From: JBAZUK01 sp041661445
GTDB taxonomy: Bacteria; Chlamydiota; Chlamydiia; Chlamydiales; SM23-39
Assembly: GCA_041661445.1 (NCBI GenBank)
Contig: JBAZUK010000001.1
Location: 496,001 to 560,000 of the forward strand
Direction of reading: 5' to 3'
Length of the DNA: 64,000 nt
In this document: piece by piece, positions 1 to 8,840 of the stretch
Layout: each line of letters begins with the position of its first letter
How positions within the stretch are numbered: position 1 is the first letter of the stretch
Notes under the pieces: model-generated
Seen by the model: only the letters and a program-made list of their open reading frames with translations
Told to the model about the DNA's origin: nothing
The model's database searches: none
Made by a program: the position numbers and the translations under genes

Positions 1-545
1 AAGTGCAGGATAAAAGACGGCTTAGAAATATTGAAATTTTAAGAAAACTAAAAGAAAATAAAGTTGATATTTCCGAAAATGAACTTTATGAGTTTGCACA
101 CAGAAAGAAAATTTCAAACTCAACTGTCGGCCGGGCGCATATGGCTCAATTGATGGTTGAAAAGAAATATGTTAAAAATATTCAAGATGCCTTTGATAAT
201 TTACTTAAGGATGAAGGTCCTTGCTATGTAAGTAAATTCAAGTTTCCTTCTCAAACGGTAATTGATGAAATCCATAAAGCAAATGGAAAAGCTTTTATCG
301 CTCATCCCTGCATAATAAAAAGCAGCAAGGTCTTAAAAAAATTACTCACGTTGCCTTTTGACGGCCTGGAAGCTTTTTATGCCAGATTAACTCTTTCCCA
401 GGTCAATATCTGGCTGAGGATTGCAGAAAACAAGAATTGGTTAGTCTCCGGCGGTTCAGATTTTCATGGTGACATAAAACCTTATATTACCCTTGGATGC
501 TCTTGGATCGATGAGCAGAGATTTAATAAACTTATTTCAAGGTAA
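1..545 (+). CDS. PHP-domain metal-dependent phosphoesterase, C-terminal fragment
   Basis: This is the 3' part of a gene that enters from the left edge; the reading frame is open to base 1, so the GTG at 3 need not be a start. The visible 180 residues contain the later metal-binding motifs of the PHP fold: GRAHMA near residue 43, an AHP histidine near residue 101, and GSDFHG near residue 150. In the YciV/RNase AM branch this fold removes phosphates from nucleoside 3',5'-bisphosphates or trims RNA ends. Which activity applies here cannot be told, because the N-terminal HxH motif lies outside the window. folC follows after 26 bases on the same strand. Confidence 0.8.
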   Translation, partial: VQDKRRLRNIEILRKLKENKVDISENELYEFAHRKKISNSTVGRAHMAQLMVEKKYVKNIQDAFDNLLKDEGPCYVSKFKFPSQTVIDEIHKANGKAFIAHPCIIKSSKVLKKLLTLPFDGLEAFYARLTLSQVNIWLRIAENKNWLVSGGSDFHGDIKPYITLGCSWIDEQRFNKLISR

Positions 546-571
546 ATCTATTAATTTTGAAATAGTAAAGT

Positions 572-1768
572 ATGAATGACGTCATTTTAAAAAAAATCTA
601 TTCATTGCTGCCTGATAACATTTGCAGCAGCACCCAAAAATTATCATTAGATAATATCCTGCAGATAAGTAAATATTTCGATAGCCCGCATGAAAAATTT
701 AAAAGCATCCACGTAGCTGGGACAAATGGAAAAGGATCAGTGACAACAAAAATTGCAAAAGCCCTAACTATTTCAGGATATAAAACCGCTTTATTTACTT
801 CACCTCACATATCTTGTTATTCTGAAAGAATTGTAGTGGACGAAAAAAAAATATCTCTTGAAGAAGCTTATAGAATTTTAAAAGAAATTTCAGCCGTTCA
901 AAAAAAACTAAATATTCACTTAAATTTTTTTGAGATAACCACTCTTTTATCTTTTATATATTTTGCAAATGAAAAAGTCGATTTTGCTGTTATAGAGGTA
1001 GGTCTTGGCGGAAGATATGACGCTACAAATATAATTAAGCCGATCTTATCCATCATTACTTCTATCAGTTTGGACCATACCGGCCTGTTGGGTAACTCTT
1101 TAGACAGTATTGCTTTAGAAAAAGCCCAGATCATCAAATCCGGCATCCCTGTTGTTATTGGATCAAAAGCCAATTTGATGCCGATTGTTAAAAAGGCAAA
1201 AGAAGAAAAAAGCCCATTGTATATTGCAGAAAAGATCGATGGCTTTTTTGATGATCAGAACAATGAAATAGTAAAAATGTCACTAGATATAATAAATAAA
1301 TTTTACAAAATTAAAGAAAATGCTGTGAAAATTGCTATTTTAACCCGGCCTGAGGCCAGGTTTCAAGTTTTTACAAGTTTATTGCCGGGTACAGTAATTT
1401 TTGATGCTGCGCATAATACTGACGGCTTTTGCGAGCTAAAAAAAGCGATAGATCAATTCTTTCCAGGGAGAAAAATAAGAGTTGTTCTAGGGTTTTCTAA
1501 AGATAAGGACATATATGGCTGTTTAAAAATTTTAATAACTTTTGCAAATTTTGTTCATATAATTAATGCAAAATATTTAAAATCCGCTCCTACATCAGTC
1601 ATCAGCGATAATTTTCTTAAACTTAATTTTAAGAATTTCAAGGAAGAAAAGGACATTCCATCATGCATAAACGATGCAAAAGATCTTGCAGTAATTAACA
1701 ATGAGATCATTTTGGTCTGCGGCAGCTTTTATATTTTAGACTTGATCAAAAAAAGTTTTAAAATTTAA
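572..1768 (+). CDS. folC: Folylpolyglutamate synthase / dihydrofolate synthase
   Basis: This ATP-dependent ligase of the Mur ligase superfamily adds glutamate to folates, and in bifunctional forms also to dihydropteroate. The 398-residue length is normal. The P-loop GTNGKGSV lies near residue 50, followed by LFTSPHI. SLDHTGLLG near residue 167, with the nearby KAQI segment, is the magnesium and carbamylated-lysine region of the family. FDAAHN in the C-terminal half marks the glutamate ligase domain. It starts at ATG 27 bases after the PHP gene and probably shares its transcript. The product acts in the cytoplasm. The call is secure; dual activity is assumed from the family. Confidence 0.93.
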   Translation: MNDVILKKIYSLLPDNICSSTQKLSLDNILQISKYFDSPHEKFKSIHVAGTNGKGSVTTKIAKALTISGYKTALFTSPHISCYSERIVVDEKKISLEEAYRILKEISAVQKKLNIHLNFFEITTLLSFIYFANEKVDFAVIEVGLGGRYDATNIIKPILSIITSISLDHTGLLGNSLDSIALEKAQIIKSGIPVVIGSKANLMPIVKKAKEEKSPLYIAEKIDGFFDDQNNEIVKMSLDIINKFYKIKENAVKIAILTRPEARFQVFTSLLPGTVIFDAAHNTDGFCELKKAIDQFFPGRKIRVVLGFSKDKDIYGCLKILITFANFVHIINAKYLKSAPTSVISDNFLKLNFKNFKEEKDIPSCINDAKDLAVINNEIILVCGSFYILDLIKKSFKI

Positions 1769-1788
1769 TTCTTACTATATAAATGATT

Positions 1789-2385
1789 TTAAAAAGAAAT
1801 TTTTCTTTCAATCCAAAAAAATGACGGTGCTTTTTCTTTATTTAACCACTTGTGATAACAAACACTGTAAGATGTCCTGTCCAGCGAAACAAAAAAATCA
1901 ATTAGCTCTTTTTCTTCTTCTGCACCTTCTTTATGGCCTGGATAGCTTATAATGCTGATAGCCCCATCTTCAGCGAGCAGCTGCATTGCAGATTTAATGC
2001 TGTTAAGTGTTGAATTTTTTTTGGTAGTAAGAGTTTTATCGCCTTTTGGGAGATATCCTAAATTATATATAAAAAGGTTGATTGGAGTTTTGATAAATTT
2101 TGAAAAATCTTCATGCGACTCATTAAGAAAAATAATTTTTTCTAAAAACTGCGGTTCAGTATTTTCTTTTAGCAGCACATAAGTGTTTTCGATTGCTTTT
2201 TTTTGTATGTCAAAACAGAACAGATGACCATTTAACGGTTTGAGTAAAATATTTAATAAAACAAGAGAGTCATAACCATTGCCGCAGGTGGCGTCGACAG
2301 CTATATGATCTTTTTTCAAAAAATTTTTCCAATATTCATGAGAAATCTTGAGGTGAGGGGAGAACCTATATAAATTATTTTTCAT
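1789..2385 (-). CDS. Class I SAM-dependent methylase of the MnmM/YtqB family
   Basis: This 198-residue Rossmann methyltransferase is convergent with folC. VDATCGNGYDS near residue 31 is the SAM-binding motif I. The family signature NLGYLPKGDKTLTT lies near residue 108, and YPGHKEG near residue 146. These match the old 'putative rRNA methylase' family that includes Bacillus YtqB/MnmM, which methylates 5-aminomethyl-2-thiouridine at tRNA wobble positions. Function is inferred from the family. An MnmM role would require a partner that makes aminomethyl-uridine, and none is visible in the window. Confidence 0.78.
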   Translation of the reverse strand: MKNNLYRFSPHLKISHEYWKNFLKKDHIAVDATCGNGYDSLVLLNILLKPLNGHLFCFDIQKKAIENTYVLLKENTEPQFLEKIIFLNESHEDFSKFIKTPINLFIYNLGYLPKGDKTLTTKKNSTLNSIKSAMQLLAEDGAISIISYPGHKEGAEEEKELIDFFVSLDRTSYSVCYHKWLNKEKAPSFFWIERKISF

Positions 2386-2530
2386 AAAAATTAAACTTTT
2401 TAAAGAATTCTACCATAGAATAAAATTTTAAAAATTATATTTTTGTTAAATAAATTTGTTTAGGCTTAGATAAAAATTATTTTTGTTGAAGACAAATAAT
2501 TTCTTTTAATAAACTTTACCATTATAAAGC

Positions 2531-2604
2531 GGGATATTAGCTCAGTTGGTTAGAGCGCCACGTTGACATCGTGGAGGTCAGCTGTTCGAGTCAGCTATAT
2601 CCCA
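2531..2604 (+). tRNA. tRNA-Val (GAC anticodon)
   Basis: A full cloverleaf can be drawn. The acceptor GGGATAT (2531-2537) pairs with ATATCCC (2597-2603), with discriminator A at 2604. The anticodon stem CCACG/CGTGG encloses the loop TTGACAT with anticodon GAC at 2565-2567. The T stem AGCTG/CAGCT encloses TTCGAGT. No CCA is encoded. The gene sits 166 bases upstream of infC. Confidence 0.93.
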
Positions 2605-2770
2605 GTTGAAGGATATAAATATAATTTTTTATAAGCGTTTTTTTAGAAGATAAAATCTTATCTTTTAAAGAATTATTGAATTATTTATACTAAAATGCTT
2701 TGCAAAACATATGATTGATTGATATATTTTTTGCATAGAATATATATAAAATTTTAACTTAGGGTTTTGT

Positions 2771-3277
2771 TTGAGGATTAATAGACAGATACGAGCAGCT
2801 AAAATAAGGGTTATTTCTAGCGAAGGGACGCAGTTAGGCATAATGCTTCTTAAAGATGCATTGACTCTTGCTGAAGAAGAAGGTTTGGATTTAGTGGAAA
2901 TTGCTGCAAATGCCGAGCCTCCGGTTTGTAAGATAATTGATTTTAATAAATTCAGATATCAGCAGGTGAAAAAGGAAAAAGAGAGTAAAAAAGCGCAGCA
3001 CCAGGTGAAAGTTAAAGAAGTAAAATTTAAACCGAACATTGATGAACACGATTTTTTAACAAAAGAAAAGCATTCGAAAGAGTTTTTGGAAAAAGGATTT
3101 AAAGTAAAAATAACATGTGTTTTTAGGGGCAGAGAACTGCTTCATACCGAATTAGGAGAGAAAGTAGTTCAAAGACTGATTGAGGATTTAAAAGATATTT
3201 CAATAGTAGAAACCCCTTCAAAATTATTTGGAAAAAGTATATCAACTGTTTTAGCTCCGGTGAGCAAAAAACGATAA
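2771..3277 (+). CDS. infC: Translation initiation factor IF-3
   Basis: IF-3 binds the 30S subunit and proofreads start-codon choice. The 168 residues cover the whole factor: the N-domain begins RINRQIRAAKIRVI with AEPPVCKIIDFNKF, and the C-domain carries KITCVFRGRELLHTELG and ends VLAPVSKK. The start is not ATG. A TTG at 2771 lies six bases after an AGGG (2761-2764), and an ATT at 2777 is an in-frame alternative. Rare starts on infC are typical because IF-3 regulates its own translation through start-codon discrimination. It leads the infC-rpmI-rplT-pheS block. Confidence 0.95.
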   Translation: MRINRQIRAAKIRVISSEGTQLGIMLLKDALTLAEEEGLDLVEIAANAEPPVCKIIDFNKFRYQQVKKEKESKKAQHQVKVKEVKFKPNIDEHDFLTKEKHSKEFLEKGFKVKITCVFRGRELLHTELGEKVVQRLIEDLKDISIVETPSKLFGKSISTVLAPVSKKR

Positions 3278-3287
3278 GGAGAGAAAA

Positions 3288-3485
3288 GTGACAAAGATCA
3301 AAACAAAAAAAAGCGTGGTAGCACGTTTTAAAAAGACAGGAACTGGAAAGTTGAAAAGAACCCGTCCAGGCAGAAGACATTTGCTTGCAAAAAAATCATC
3401 AAAGAGAAAAAGAAAATTAAGATCACAGGCTTTGGTTGATAAAGGACAATTAAAAACTTATTCAAGATTGATGGGACTTATTTAA
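3288..3485 (+). CDS. rpmI: 50S ribosomal protein L35
   Basis: This is a 65-residue basic ribosomal protein of the usual length. It begins at GTG (TKIKTKKSVVARFKKTGTGK) with a strong AAGGAGAG ribosome site at 3277-3284, directly behind infC. The family core KRTRPGRRHLLAKKSSKRKR is present. It is cotranscribed with infC and rplT, the standard bacterial order. Confidence 0.97.
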   Translation: MTKIKTKKSVVARFKKTGTGKLKRTRPGRRHLLAKKSSKRKRKLRSQALVDKGQLKTYSRLMGLI

Positions 3486-3511
3486 AAATTTAATAAATTG
3501 GAGATAATACA

Positions 3512-3871
3512 ATGACAAGATCTACATGTGCAGTTGCTTCAAGAAAAAGAAGAAAACGCATATTAAAATTAGCTAAAGGATTTTATGGAGATAGAAAAAA
3601 TCACGTTCGTCTAACAAAAGATGCTGTGATGAAAGCTTTATCTTTTAAATATATCCACAGAAAAAAGAAAAAAGCTGATTTTAAAAAGCTATGGGTTATC
3701 AGAATCAACAGTGCGGCCAGAATGAATGGTATCAGCTACAGCAGATTGATCTGCGGAATGAAAAAAGCAAATTGCATTGTTAATAGAAAAGTATTAGCTG
3801 AATTGGCTTTAAATGATTTGAACACATTTAATGAGATTGCATCTCAAGCAAAAAAAGCATTAACAGTTTAA
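3512..3871 (+). CDS. rplT: 50S ribosomal protein L20
   Basis: This 119-residue protein has the L20 pattern: RKRRKRILKLAKGFYGDRKN near the start, then a helical middle with WVIRINSAARMNGISYS, and the C-terminal KVLAELALND segment. L20 is an early 23S rRNA binder needed for 50S assembly, and in many bacteria it represses this operon. The gene follows rpmI by 26 bases and precedes pheS by six. Confidence 0.97.
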   Translation: MTRSTCAVASRKRRKRILKLAKGFYGDRKNHVRLTKDAVMKALSFKYIHRKKKKADFKKLWVIRINSAARMNGISYSRLICGMKKANCIVNRKVLAELALNDLNTFNEIASQAKKALTV

Positions 3872-3877
3872 GAATCT

Positions 3878-4906
3878 ATGTTGAATTCAAAAATTAATGA
3901 TATTAGAGAAAAATTTTTACATGAATTCAAAATAGCTAAAGATGCTAAACAAATAGAAAATCTGAAAATTAAATATCTTGGCAAGAAAGGTCTTGTTCAG
4001 GAATTAATGCTTTTTTTAAAAGATGCAACTTCAGAAGAAAGACCTCTTCTTGGAAAATTGATCAACGATCTGAAGCAGGAAATTACTTCTCATTTGGAAA
4101 ATTCTATAAAAAGAATTGCCTTAGAAGAAGAAAACAGCAAAGTTCAAAATGAATATCTAGATGTTACTCTTCCGGGAAGAAAGCATTTCTGGGGGAAATC
4201 TCACCCTGTATCTTTAGTTTTAAATAAAATGATAGATATCGCAAATTCAATGGGATTTTCAACTGAAACTGGTCCTGAAGTGGAAAGTGATTTTTACAAT
4301 TTTGAAGCGTTGAATTTTTCTAAGGACCATCCTGCTAGAGATATGCAGGATACGTTTTATATTACAGATGATCTTCTTTTGAGAACTCATACCAGCAATA
4401 TTCAAGTAAGAGTAATGGAGAAATTTAAACCTCCTATTAGATGTCTAGCTCCCGGTAAATGTTTTAGAAATGAAAACATATCATCCAGATCTCATGTTTT
4501 TTTTCACCAGATTGAACTTTTTTACATAGATGAACATGTAACTTTTTCCGATCTATTTGCTACTCTTGATGAATTTTGGTTCAAATTGTTTAACAAGAAA
4601 GTTGAAACAAGGTACAGACCTAGTTATTTTCCTTTCGTAGAACCTGGTGTTGAAGCTGATATAAAATGTTTTATCTGTTCAGGACAAGGATGCAAAGTTT
4701 GTAAAAATTCAGGTTGGCTAGAAGTTGTTGGAGCGGGAATGATTCATCCTAATGTTTTAAAAGCAGGCGGCATCGATCCTGAAAAATATTCCGGATACGC
4801 TGCAGGACTTGGTGTAGAAAGACTTGCTATGCTGATGTATGGAATAAATGATATTCGAATGTTTACTGAAAATGATATGAGGTTCTTAGAACAATTTAGC
4901 TTGTAA
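3878..4906 (+). CDS. pheS: Phenylalanine-tRNA ligase alpha subunit
   Basis: This is the class II synthetase alpha chain that, with PheT, charges tRNA-Phe. The 342-residue length is typical. An N-terminal coiled coil (about residues 1-90) precedes the catalytic core. Motif 2 is CFRNENISSRSHVFFHQIE near residue 196, and motif 3 is YAAGLGVERLAML near residue 306. The start is the ATG six bases after rplT. pheT is not next to it; tRNA-Ser follows instead, so the beta subunit must be elsewhere, as in other chlamydiae. Confidence 0.96.
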   Translation: MLNSKINDIREKFLHEFKIAKDAKQIENLKIKYLGKKGLVQELMLFLKDATSEERPLLGKLINDLKQEITSHLENSIKRIALEEENSKVQNEYLDVTLPGRKHFWGKSHPVSLVLNKMIDIANSMGFSTETGPEVESDFYNFEALNFSKDHPARDMQDTFYITDDLLLRTHTSNIQVRVMEKFKPPIRCLAPGKCFRNENISSRSHVFFHQIELFYIDEHVTFSDLFATLDEFWFKLFNKKVETRYRPSYFPFVEPGVEADIKCFICSGQGCKVCKNSGWLEVVGAGMIHPNVLKAGGIDPEKYSGYAAGLGVERLAMLMYGINDIRMFTENDMRFLEQFSL

Positions 4907-4944
4907 TTATCTTAAAGTTTTATATAATATAATATATCTTTTTT

Positions 4945-5031
4945 GGAAGAGTGGTAGAGCGGCTGATTGCGTCTGTCTTGAAAACAGAATTGCCAGCGAT
5001 GGCAACGGGGGTTCGAATCCCTCCTCTTCCG
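4945..5031 (+). tRNA. tRNA-Ser (TGA anticodon)
   Basis: This is an 87-base type II tRNA with a long variable arm (GCCAGCGATGGC). The acceptor GGAAGAG (4945-4951) pairs with CTCTTCC (5024-5030), with discriminator G. The anticodon stem TCTGT/ACAGA holds the loop CTTGAAA, giving anticodon TGA. The T arm is GGGGG-TTCGAAT-CCCTC. It lies 38 bases after pheS. Confidence 0.95.
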
Positions 5032-5518
5032 ATTTTCAGTTTTTTGATCCACACATACGCCTAAACAATAATTAATTGATCGTTAAATAAATTTTCATCT
5101 TATGCATTAGCAAAAATAAAATAAGCTATATTCGAAACTTTGAGGCCGTTTCTGGCATTTACATTTCATGCCAGAAATTATACTGTGAAGAAAAATTTTA
5201 TTCAAAAATTTTTTAGTGAAATTAAAAAAATATTTAGGGATTGCCAGATCTTTTGGGGATGGTCGTCTTATGCAACAAAATCCAAGAAAAGTATAAATTA
5301 ATTTTTTAAATGTTATTAAATATTTATACTATTAATGATTAATAAAATAATTATTTATTTTAAAGGTTAAATTATGTATAATTTATCTAGTTTTATATCG
5401 AAGAAACTTTGAAATTCGGCAACAATTTGGCAACTTTATTCTTTCATAAGAAGAAAATAATCATTTTTTTAACGGATTTCTTAGATTTTATATATATATT
5501 TTTGATTAGGAGTTAATT
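5032..5518 (+). other. Non-coding AT-rich stretch after tRNA-Ser
   Basis: I see no convincing gene in these 487 bases. The sequence is AT-rich with scattered short GC-richer islands (for example around 5140-5180 and 5240-5270) that may be remains of a lost gene. The last bases hold AGGAG at 5508-5512, the ribosome site of the M48 gene. The change from dense housekeeping genes to sparse coding begins exactly at the tRNA. Confidence 0.5.
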
Positions 5519-6355
5519 ATGTCTTATTATTTGTCAAAATATTTTCAATGGACCCCATCAATTTTTTATGGATTTGGTGCAATCTATCAATTTATTGGAC
5601 CTACTTTAAATCGTAAAAGAGATGGAGAAACTCAATCATTAATATTTTTTTTACCAGATCTTTATGATAAAGTTAAAGATTTAAGTAAAAATATTTTTAT
5701 CTATCGAGTAGAAAAATTTGACCCTGCTGCTAATGTAGGAACTAGTATTTGTGCAAACATTTATTGTGATAATGATTTTTTTTCTCTTGATCCAAATTTA
5801 TTGAATTTTAACTTAAAACATGAAGCTTCACATATTTATCATAATGATAATTTATTAACATCCGGAGCAGCCTTTCTTGCTAGTACTGTTGCTGCATTCG
5901 CTGTCCCATATTTAAAATCCTGTGTTGTGTCCCGTTCGCCATGGTGGGCAGCTACTCCAACTTCTATTGCAATGGCTGCCATCCCTTCTTATGCAGGATT
6001 TTTGACTAGAAAAGCTTTTATAAAACATACAGAGTATAGAGCTGATAACTTTGCATTAACCAACTCAACACCTGAAGAATTACTTGCTGGAAAAAGAATG
6101 TTTAGCACTTTTGTTGAGCTGAATAAAGAACTCTCAAAAAAATACCCCCAACTGTTTAATAGTGAAGGAAATTTTATCAGTTTAGTAAATGATCATCCGC
6201 CTTATACTGAACGTCTGAAAATGATCCAAGATGAACTTGAGAAAAGACATATAGGTGACGAGCAAAATACACTGGAGAAATCCGAAAAAGATCAAGAAAT
6301 GAGAGATTATCTGTTAAACTTTTATCAAACACAGGGTATAAAATTAGAAGATTAA
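5519..6355 (+). CDS. M48-like membrane metallopeptidase
   Basis: This 278-residue protein has the zinc-peptidase motif HEASH at residues 101-105 and a third ligand in TEYRADNFAL (E172, with D176), the HExxH...ExxxD arrangement of M48 peptidases such as HtpX, Oma1 and BepA. Two hydrophobic stretches (about 115-131 and 143-162) lie between the motifs, so the catalytic face is probably membrane-associated. A C-terminal DHPPYTERLKMI segment is also typical of the family. The ribosome site AGGAG lies seven bases before the ATG. The gene stands alone between tRNA-Ser and a Fic gene. The substrate is unknown; quality control of membrane proteins is a family-based guess. Confidence 0.75.
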   Translation: MSYYLSKYFQWTPSIFYGFGAIYQFIGPTLNRKRDGETQSLIFFLPDLYDKVKDLSKNIFIYRVEKFDPAANVGTSICANIYCDNDFFSLDPNLLNFNLKHEASHIYHNDNLLTSGAAFLASTVAAFAVPYLKSCVVSRSPWWAATPTSIAMAAIPSYAGFLTRKAFIKHTEYRADNFALTNSTPEELLAGKRMFSTFVELNKELSKKYPQLFNSEGNFISLVNDHPPYTERLKMIQDELEKRHIGDEQNTLEKSEKDQEMRDYLLNFYQTQGIKLED

Positions 6356-6822
6356 AAATCTTTTTAACAATTTTTTATCATAGGTATTGAAAAGTTAATA
6401 ACGAGCGAGGATAAAAGATTGACTCCCTTAACATGTCTTCTTTTGGCAAGCGAATAGTGCCAGCAGATGATTTCATTTTCCTTCGTATGTGTCTGATCTT
6501 CAATTGTATCATCGAGGGTTAGAATCCCTCCCACTTTTTAGTACTATTTTTATGCAGCAAAAAAGAGCTAATCTTGAAAATGTTGTTTTATGTCATGAAG
6601 ATTTCCAGGAAAATGTTTTATTCGAGAAAAAATAGCTAGAATTGATTGGTCAGATACTATTACAAACTTTATTAATATATATTTAATTTATATATTTTTT
6701 TTAACGAATAACTGTTTTATGATCAAAAACGTTAAAATAATGTTAAAAAAAATGATTTTAACGTTTATGTTTACAAAATAGTATTAATTATGATATTATA
6801 AAAATAAATTAATGGGCTTCAT
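6356..6822 (+). other. Gene-poor spacer with possible decayed DNA
   Basis: No open frame of note is present. Bases 6400-6540 are less AT-rich than the flanks and look like decayed coding or tRNA sequence, with a T-arm-like element at 6514-6530 (listed separately). Bases 6660-6820 are strongly AT-rich and probably carry the promoter of the Fic gene. Confidence 0.4.
6514..6530 (+). other. tRNA T-arm-like fragment (possible tRNA remnant or degenerate att site)
   Basis: GAGGG-TTAGAAT-CCCTC forms a perfect five-pair stem with a seven-base loop. It differs from the tRNA-Ser T arm about 1.5 kb upstream at only two of 17 positions, one of which turns a G-U pair into A-U. The following bases do not match the tRNA-Ser acceptor, and no cloverleaf can be drawn upstream. 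It may be the 3' scar of an integration at the tRNA gene, or chance. Confidence 0.3.
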
Positions 6823-7719
6823 ATGGTTAAAATTTTAAGCATTTATAACAAAATTGATGCTCTTCGTGCCAGATATTTCCAAGCTGCTGCCGGCAAAGAT
6901 GAATTGCTTAAAATTATTTCCGAAGCAGAAGTCGCTGAACATGTATACAATTCTAATGCTATTGAAAACAGTACTTTAACTTTAGAAGAAACGGACAAAA
7001 TTTTAAATCAAATTGATTGTGACAGATTCATCTCTATAAGAGAAATGTTTGAAGCAAAAAACTTGGCAAGAGTTGTTTTATATCTTGATAAGAAAGCAAA
7101 AGAACAGGAATTGAATCTTAATGCTATGCTTTTTTTACACAAAATACTGCTCTCTAACATCAATGATGATATAGCTGGAAGATTTAGAAAGGATAATGAA
7201 TTTGTACGTGTGGGAAGTCATATTGCACCTAATCCCAAGGAAGTGATTAGCCGCCTTGAAGAAATGCTGATTGAATATAATTCAACCCACTCTGAAAACA
7301 TTATTAAACGTATAGCTAAATTGCATTTAGCTTTTGAATACATACATCCTTTTTGCGACGGTAATGGACGAATTGGCAGAGTTATCAATAATTATCTTTT
7401 GATAAGAGAGGGGTATGTTCCCATTAATATTAAATTTATTGATAGAAAAAATTATTACCAGGCTTTTAATGAATTCGATTGGAATAATAAAACGGCTATT
7501 ATGGAAAATATCGTTGGCAAAGCCCTTACCAATAGTTATTACAAAAGATTAGCATATCTGGAAGGATATGAAATAGTTTCTCTTTCGGAATATTCAAAAA
7601 GGAAAAAACTATCTTATCCCAATTTGATTAATAAAGCGAAAAGACAAACAATTGAGGCTTTTTTAGAAAAGGGAGAATGGAAAATTGCTATTTCGACGGC
7701 CAATGAGAAAACTTTATGA
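6823..7719 (+). CDS. Fic-domain protein, class II (self-inhibited AMP transferase type)
   Basis: Fic enzymes usually transfer AMP to hydroxyl side chains of target proteins. The 298-residue product has the complete motif HPFCDGNGRIGR at residues 175-186, including the catalytic His175. It also has an N-terminal inhibitory helix motif SNAIEN at residues 44-49, matching the (S/T)xxxE(G/N) pattern that places the brake before the Fic core (class II). The C-terminus (LSEYSKRKKLSYPNLINKAK, about residues 250-269) resembles a small helix-turn-helix. No antitoxin gene is adjacent, consistent with an internal brake. Fic proteins in intracellular bacteria may be effectors or internal regulators; no secretion signal is obvious. 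Confidence 0.88.
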   Translation: MVKILSIYNKIDALRARYFQAAAGKDELLKIISEAEVAEHVYNSNAIENSTLTLEETDKILNQIDCDRFISIREMFEAKNLARVVLYLDKKAKEQELNLNAMLFLHKILLSNINDDIAGRFRKDNEFVRVGSHIAPNPKEVISRLEEMLIEYNSTHSENIIKRIAKLHLAFEYIHPFCDGNGRIGRVINNYLLIREGYVPINIKFIDRKNYYQAFNEFDWNNKTAIMENIVGKALTNSYYKRLAYLEGYEIVSLSEYSKRKKLSYPNLINKAKRQTIEAFLEKGEWKIAISTANEKTL

Positions 7720-8065
7720 CCTAAAAGTAAATGAGTTTTAATGATCAATCTAACAATGATAATTTTCTAAAGATATTAAAAACTGTTTCTTACTGTTTTT
7801 TGCTGATTTATAATTTTATACAAATTTCATTTTTTCACACATTAAGTGTTTTTTTTCTTGGTGTTTGTTTTAATATAAAGAGCTGGGTGCGGATATAGTG
7901 AAGGGTGGAGCGAAACGACGTGAATTGATTGTGACTTTTTGCATTGAAATTAAAAAGTGGTTCTTAGATTAAAAATAATCTACTTGATGATTTTTTTTTC
8001 TTAAATCTTGTCTTTTAAGAAAAACAATTTAAAATTAATGAGAAAGAAAAAAAAGGTTATTTGTT
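7720..8065 (+). other. Intergenic region upstream of the methyltransferase gene
   Basis: No gene is visible in 346 bases. Two inverted repeats lie near the 3' end: TAGATTA (7965-7971) with TAATCTA (7976-7982), and a second involving TTCTTAAA and TTTAAGAA around 7998-8021 flanked by T and A runs. They could be a terminator for the Fic gene or operators for the next gene. A short GC-richer island around 7880-7925 has no recognisable content. Confidence 0.4.
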
Positions 8066-8836
8066 ATGAAAAATTCCTCCAATGCTCCCTATTCAAACTT
8101 TGCTCTTCCTTATTCTCTTACAAGTGAAGCATATTTTAGTGAAAAAATGGCTGATTTGATATTGAATATTACATCTTCTTCAGGTTTGAAAATTAAACAT
8201 ATAATCGATCTTGCATGTGGGGTTGGCACTGCGTGTTTATATTTTTCAAATAAAGGGTATGAAGTTATGGGAGTTGACATTTCCAAGAATATGCTTGATG
8301 AGGCCGAAAAAAAAGCAAAAAAAATGGGATATAATATTGATTGGGTTCAGCAAAATATGAAAGATCTCTCTGTTATTAGAAAAGCAGATCTAGTGACTTG
8401 TATGTATGATAGTATTAATTTTATGCAAAATAATGATGAATTATTCCATGTGTTTAAAAAAGTGTTTGATTCAATCAATCATAAGGGATTATTTGTTTTT
8501 GATATGTATACCATTTTGGGGCTAGGAACTTGTTGGGGAAATCAAGATCAGATTCATACGGACATACCTGGGCATTTTATTGCTACAAAAACTACCTGGG
8601 ATTCAAAAACAAAAATTGCAACTAAGACATTTCACGGTTTTATGCAAATAAATGAAGATTGGAAAAGATGGGAAGAAAAACATGTAATGTCAGCTTTTCA
8701 ATTAGATGAGATAAAAGATGGGCTAACCCAAAGCGGATTTTCAAGTATTTCTATATATGGTATAGATGGTTTTCATTTATCGGATGTATCTGATTCAACG
8801 AAAAGAATTCTGATTGTAGCGGGAAAAGGCAAATAA
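8066..8836 (+). CDS. Class I SAM-dependent methyltransferase
   Basis: This 256-residue product has methyltransferase motif I as IDLACGVGTACLYFSNKGY near residue 47, followed by EVMGVDISKNMLDEAEKKA (motif II acid). The LVTCMYDSINFM segment near residue 112 corresponds to motif IV. The fold suits small-molecule or O/N-methyltransferases of the UbiE/SAM-31 type, and the substrate is not readable. It ends four bases before the convergent EamA gene of the aminocyclitol cluster, so a tailoring role in that pathway is possible but only by proximity, since it lies on the opposite strand with its own promoter region. Confidence 0.8.
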   Translation: MKNSSNAPYSNFALPYSLTSEAYFSEKMADLILNITSSSGLKIKHIIDLACGVGTACLYFSNKGYEVMGVDISKNMLDEAEKKAKKMGYNIDWVQQNMKDLSVIRKADLVTCMYDSINFMQNNDELFHVFKKVFDSINHKGLFVFDMYTILGLGTCWGNQDQIHTDIPGHFIATKTTWDSKTKIATKTFHGFMQINEDWKRWEEKHVMSAFQLDEIKDGLTQSGFSSISIYGIDGFHLSDVSDSTKRILIVAGKGK

Positions 8837-8840
8837 ATAT

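Noticed and set aside
6390..6540. Complete tRNA or tRNA pseudogene
   Set aside because: Only the T arm is recognisable; no acceptor, D or anticodon stems can be drawn.
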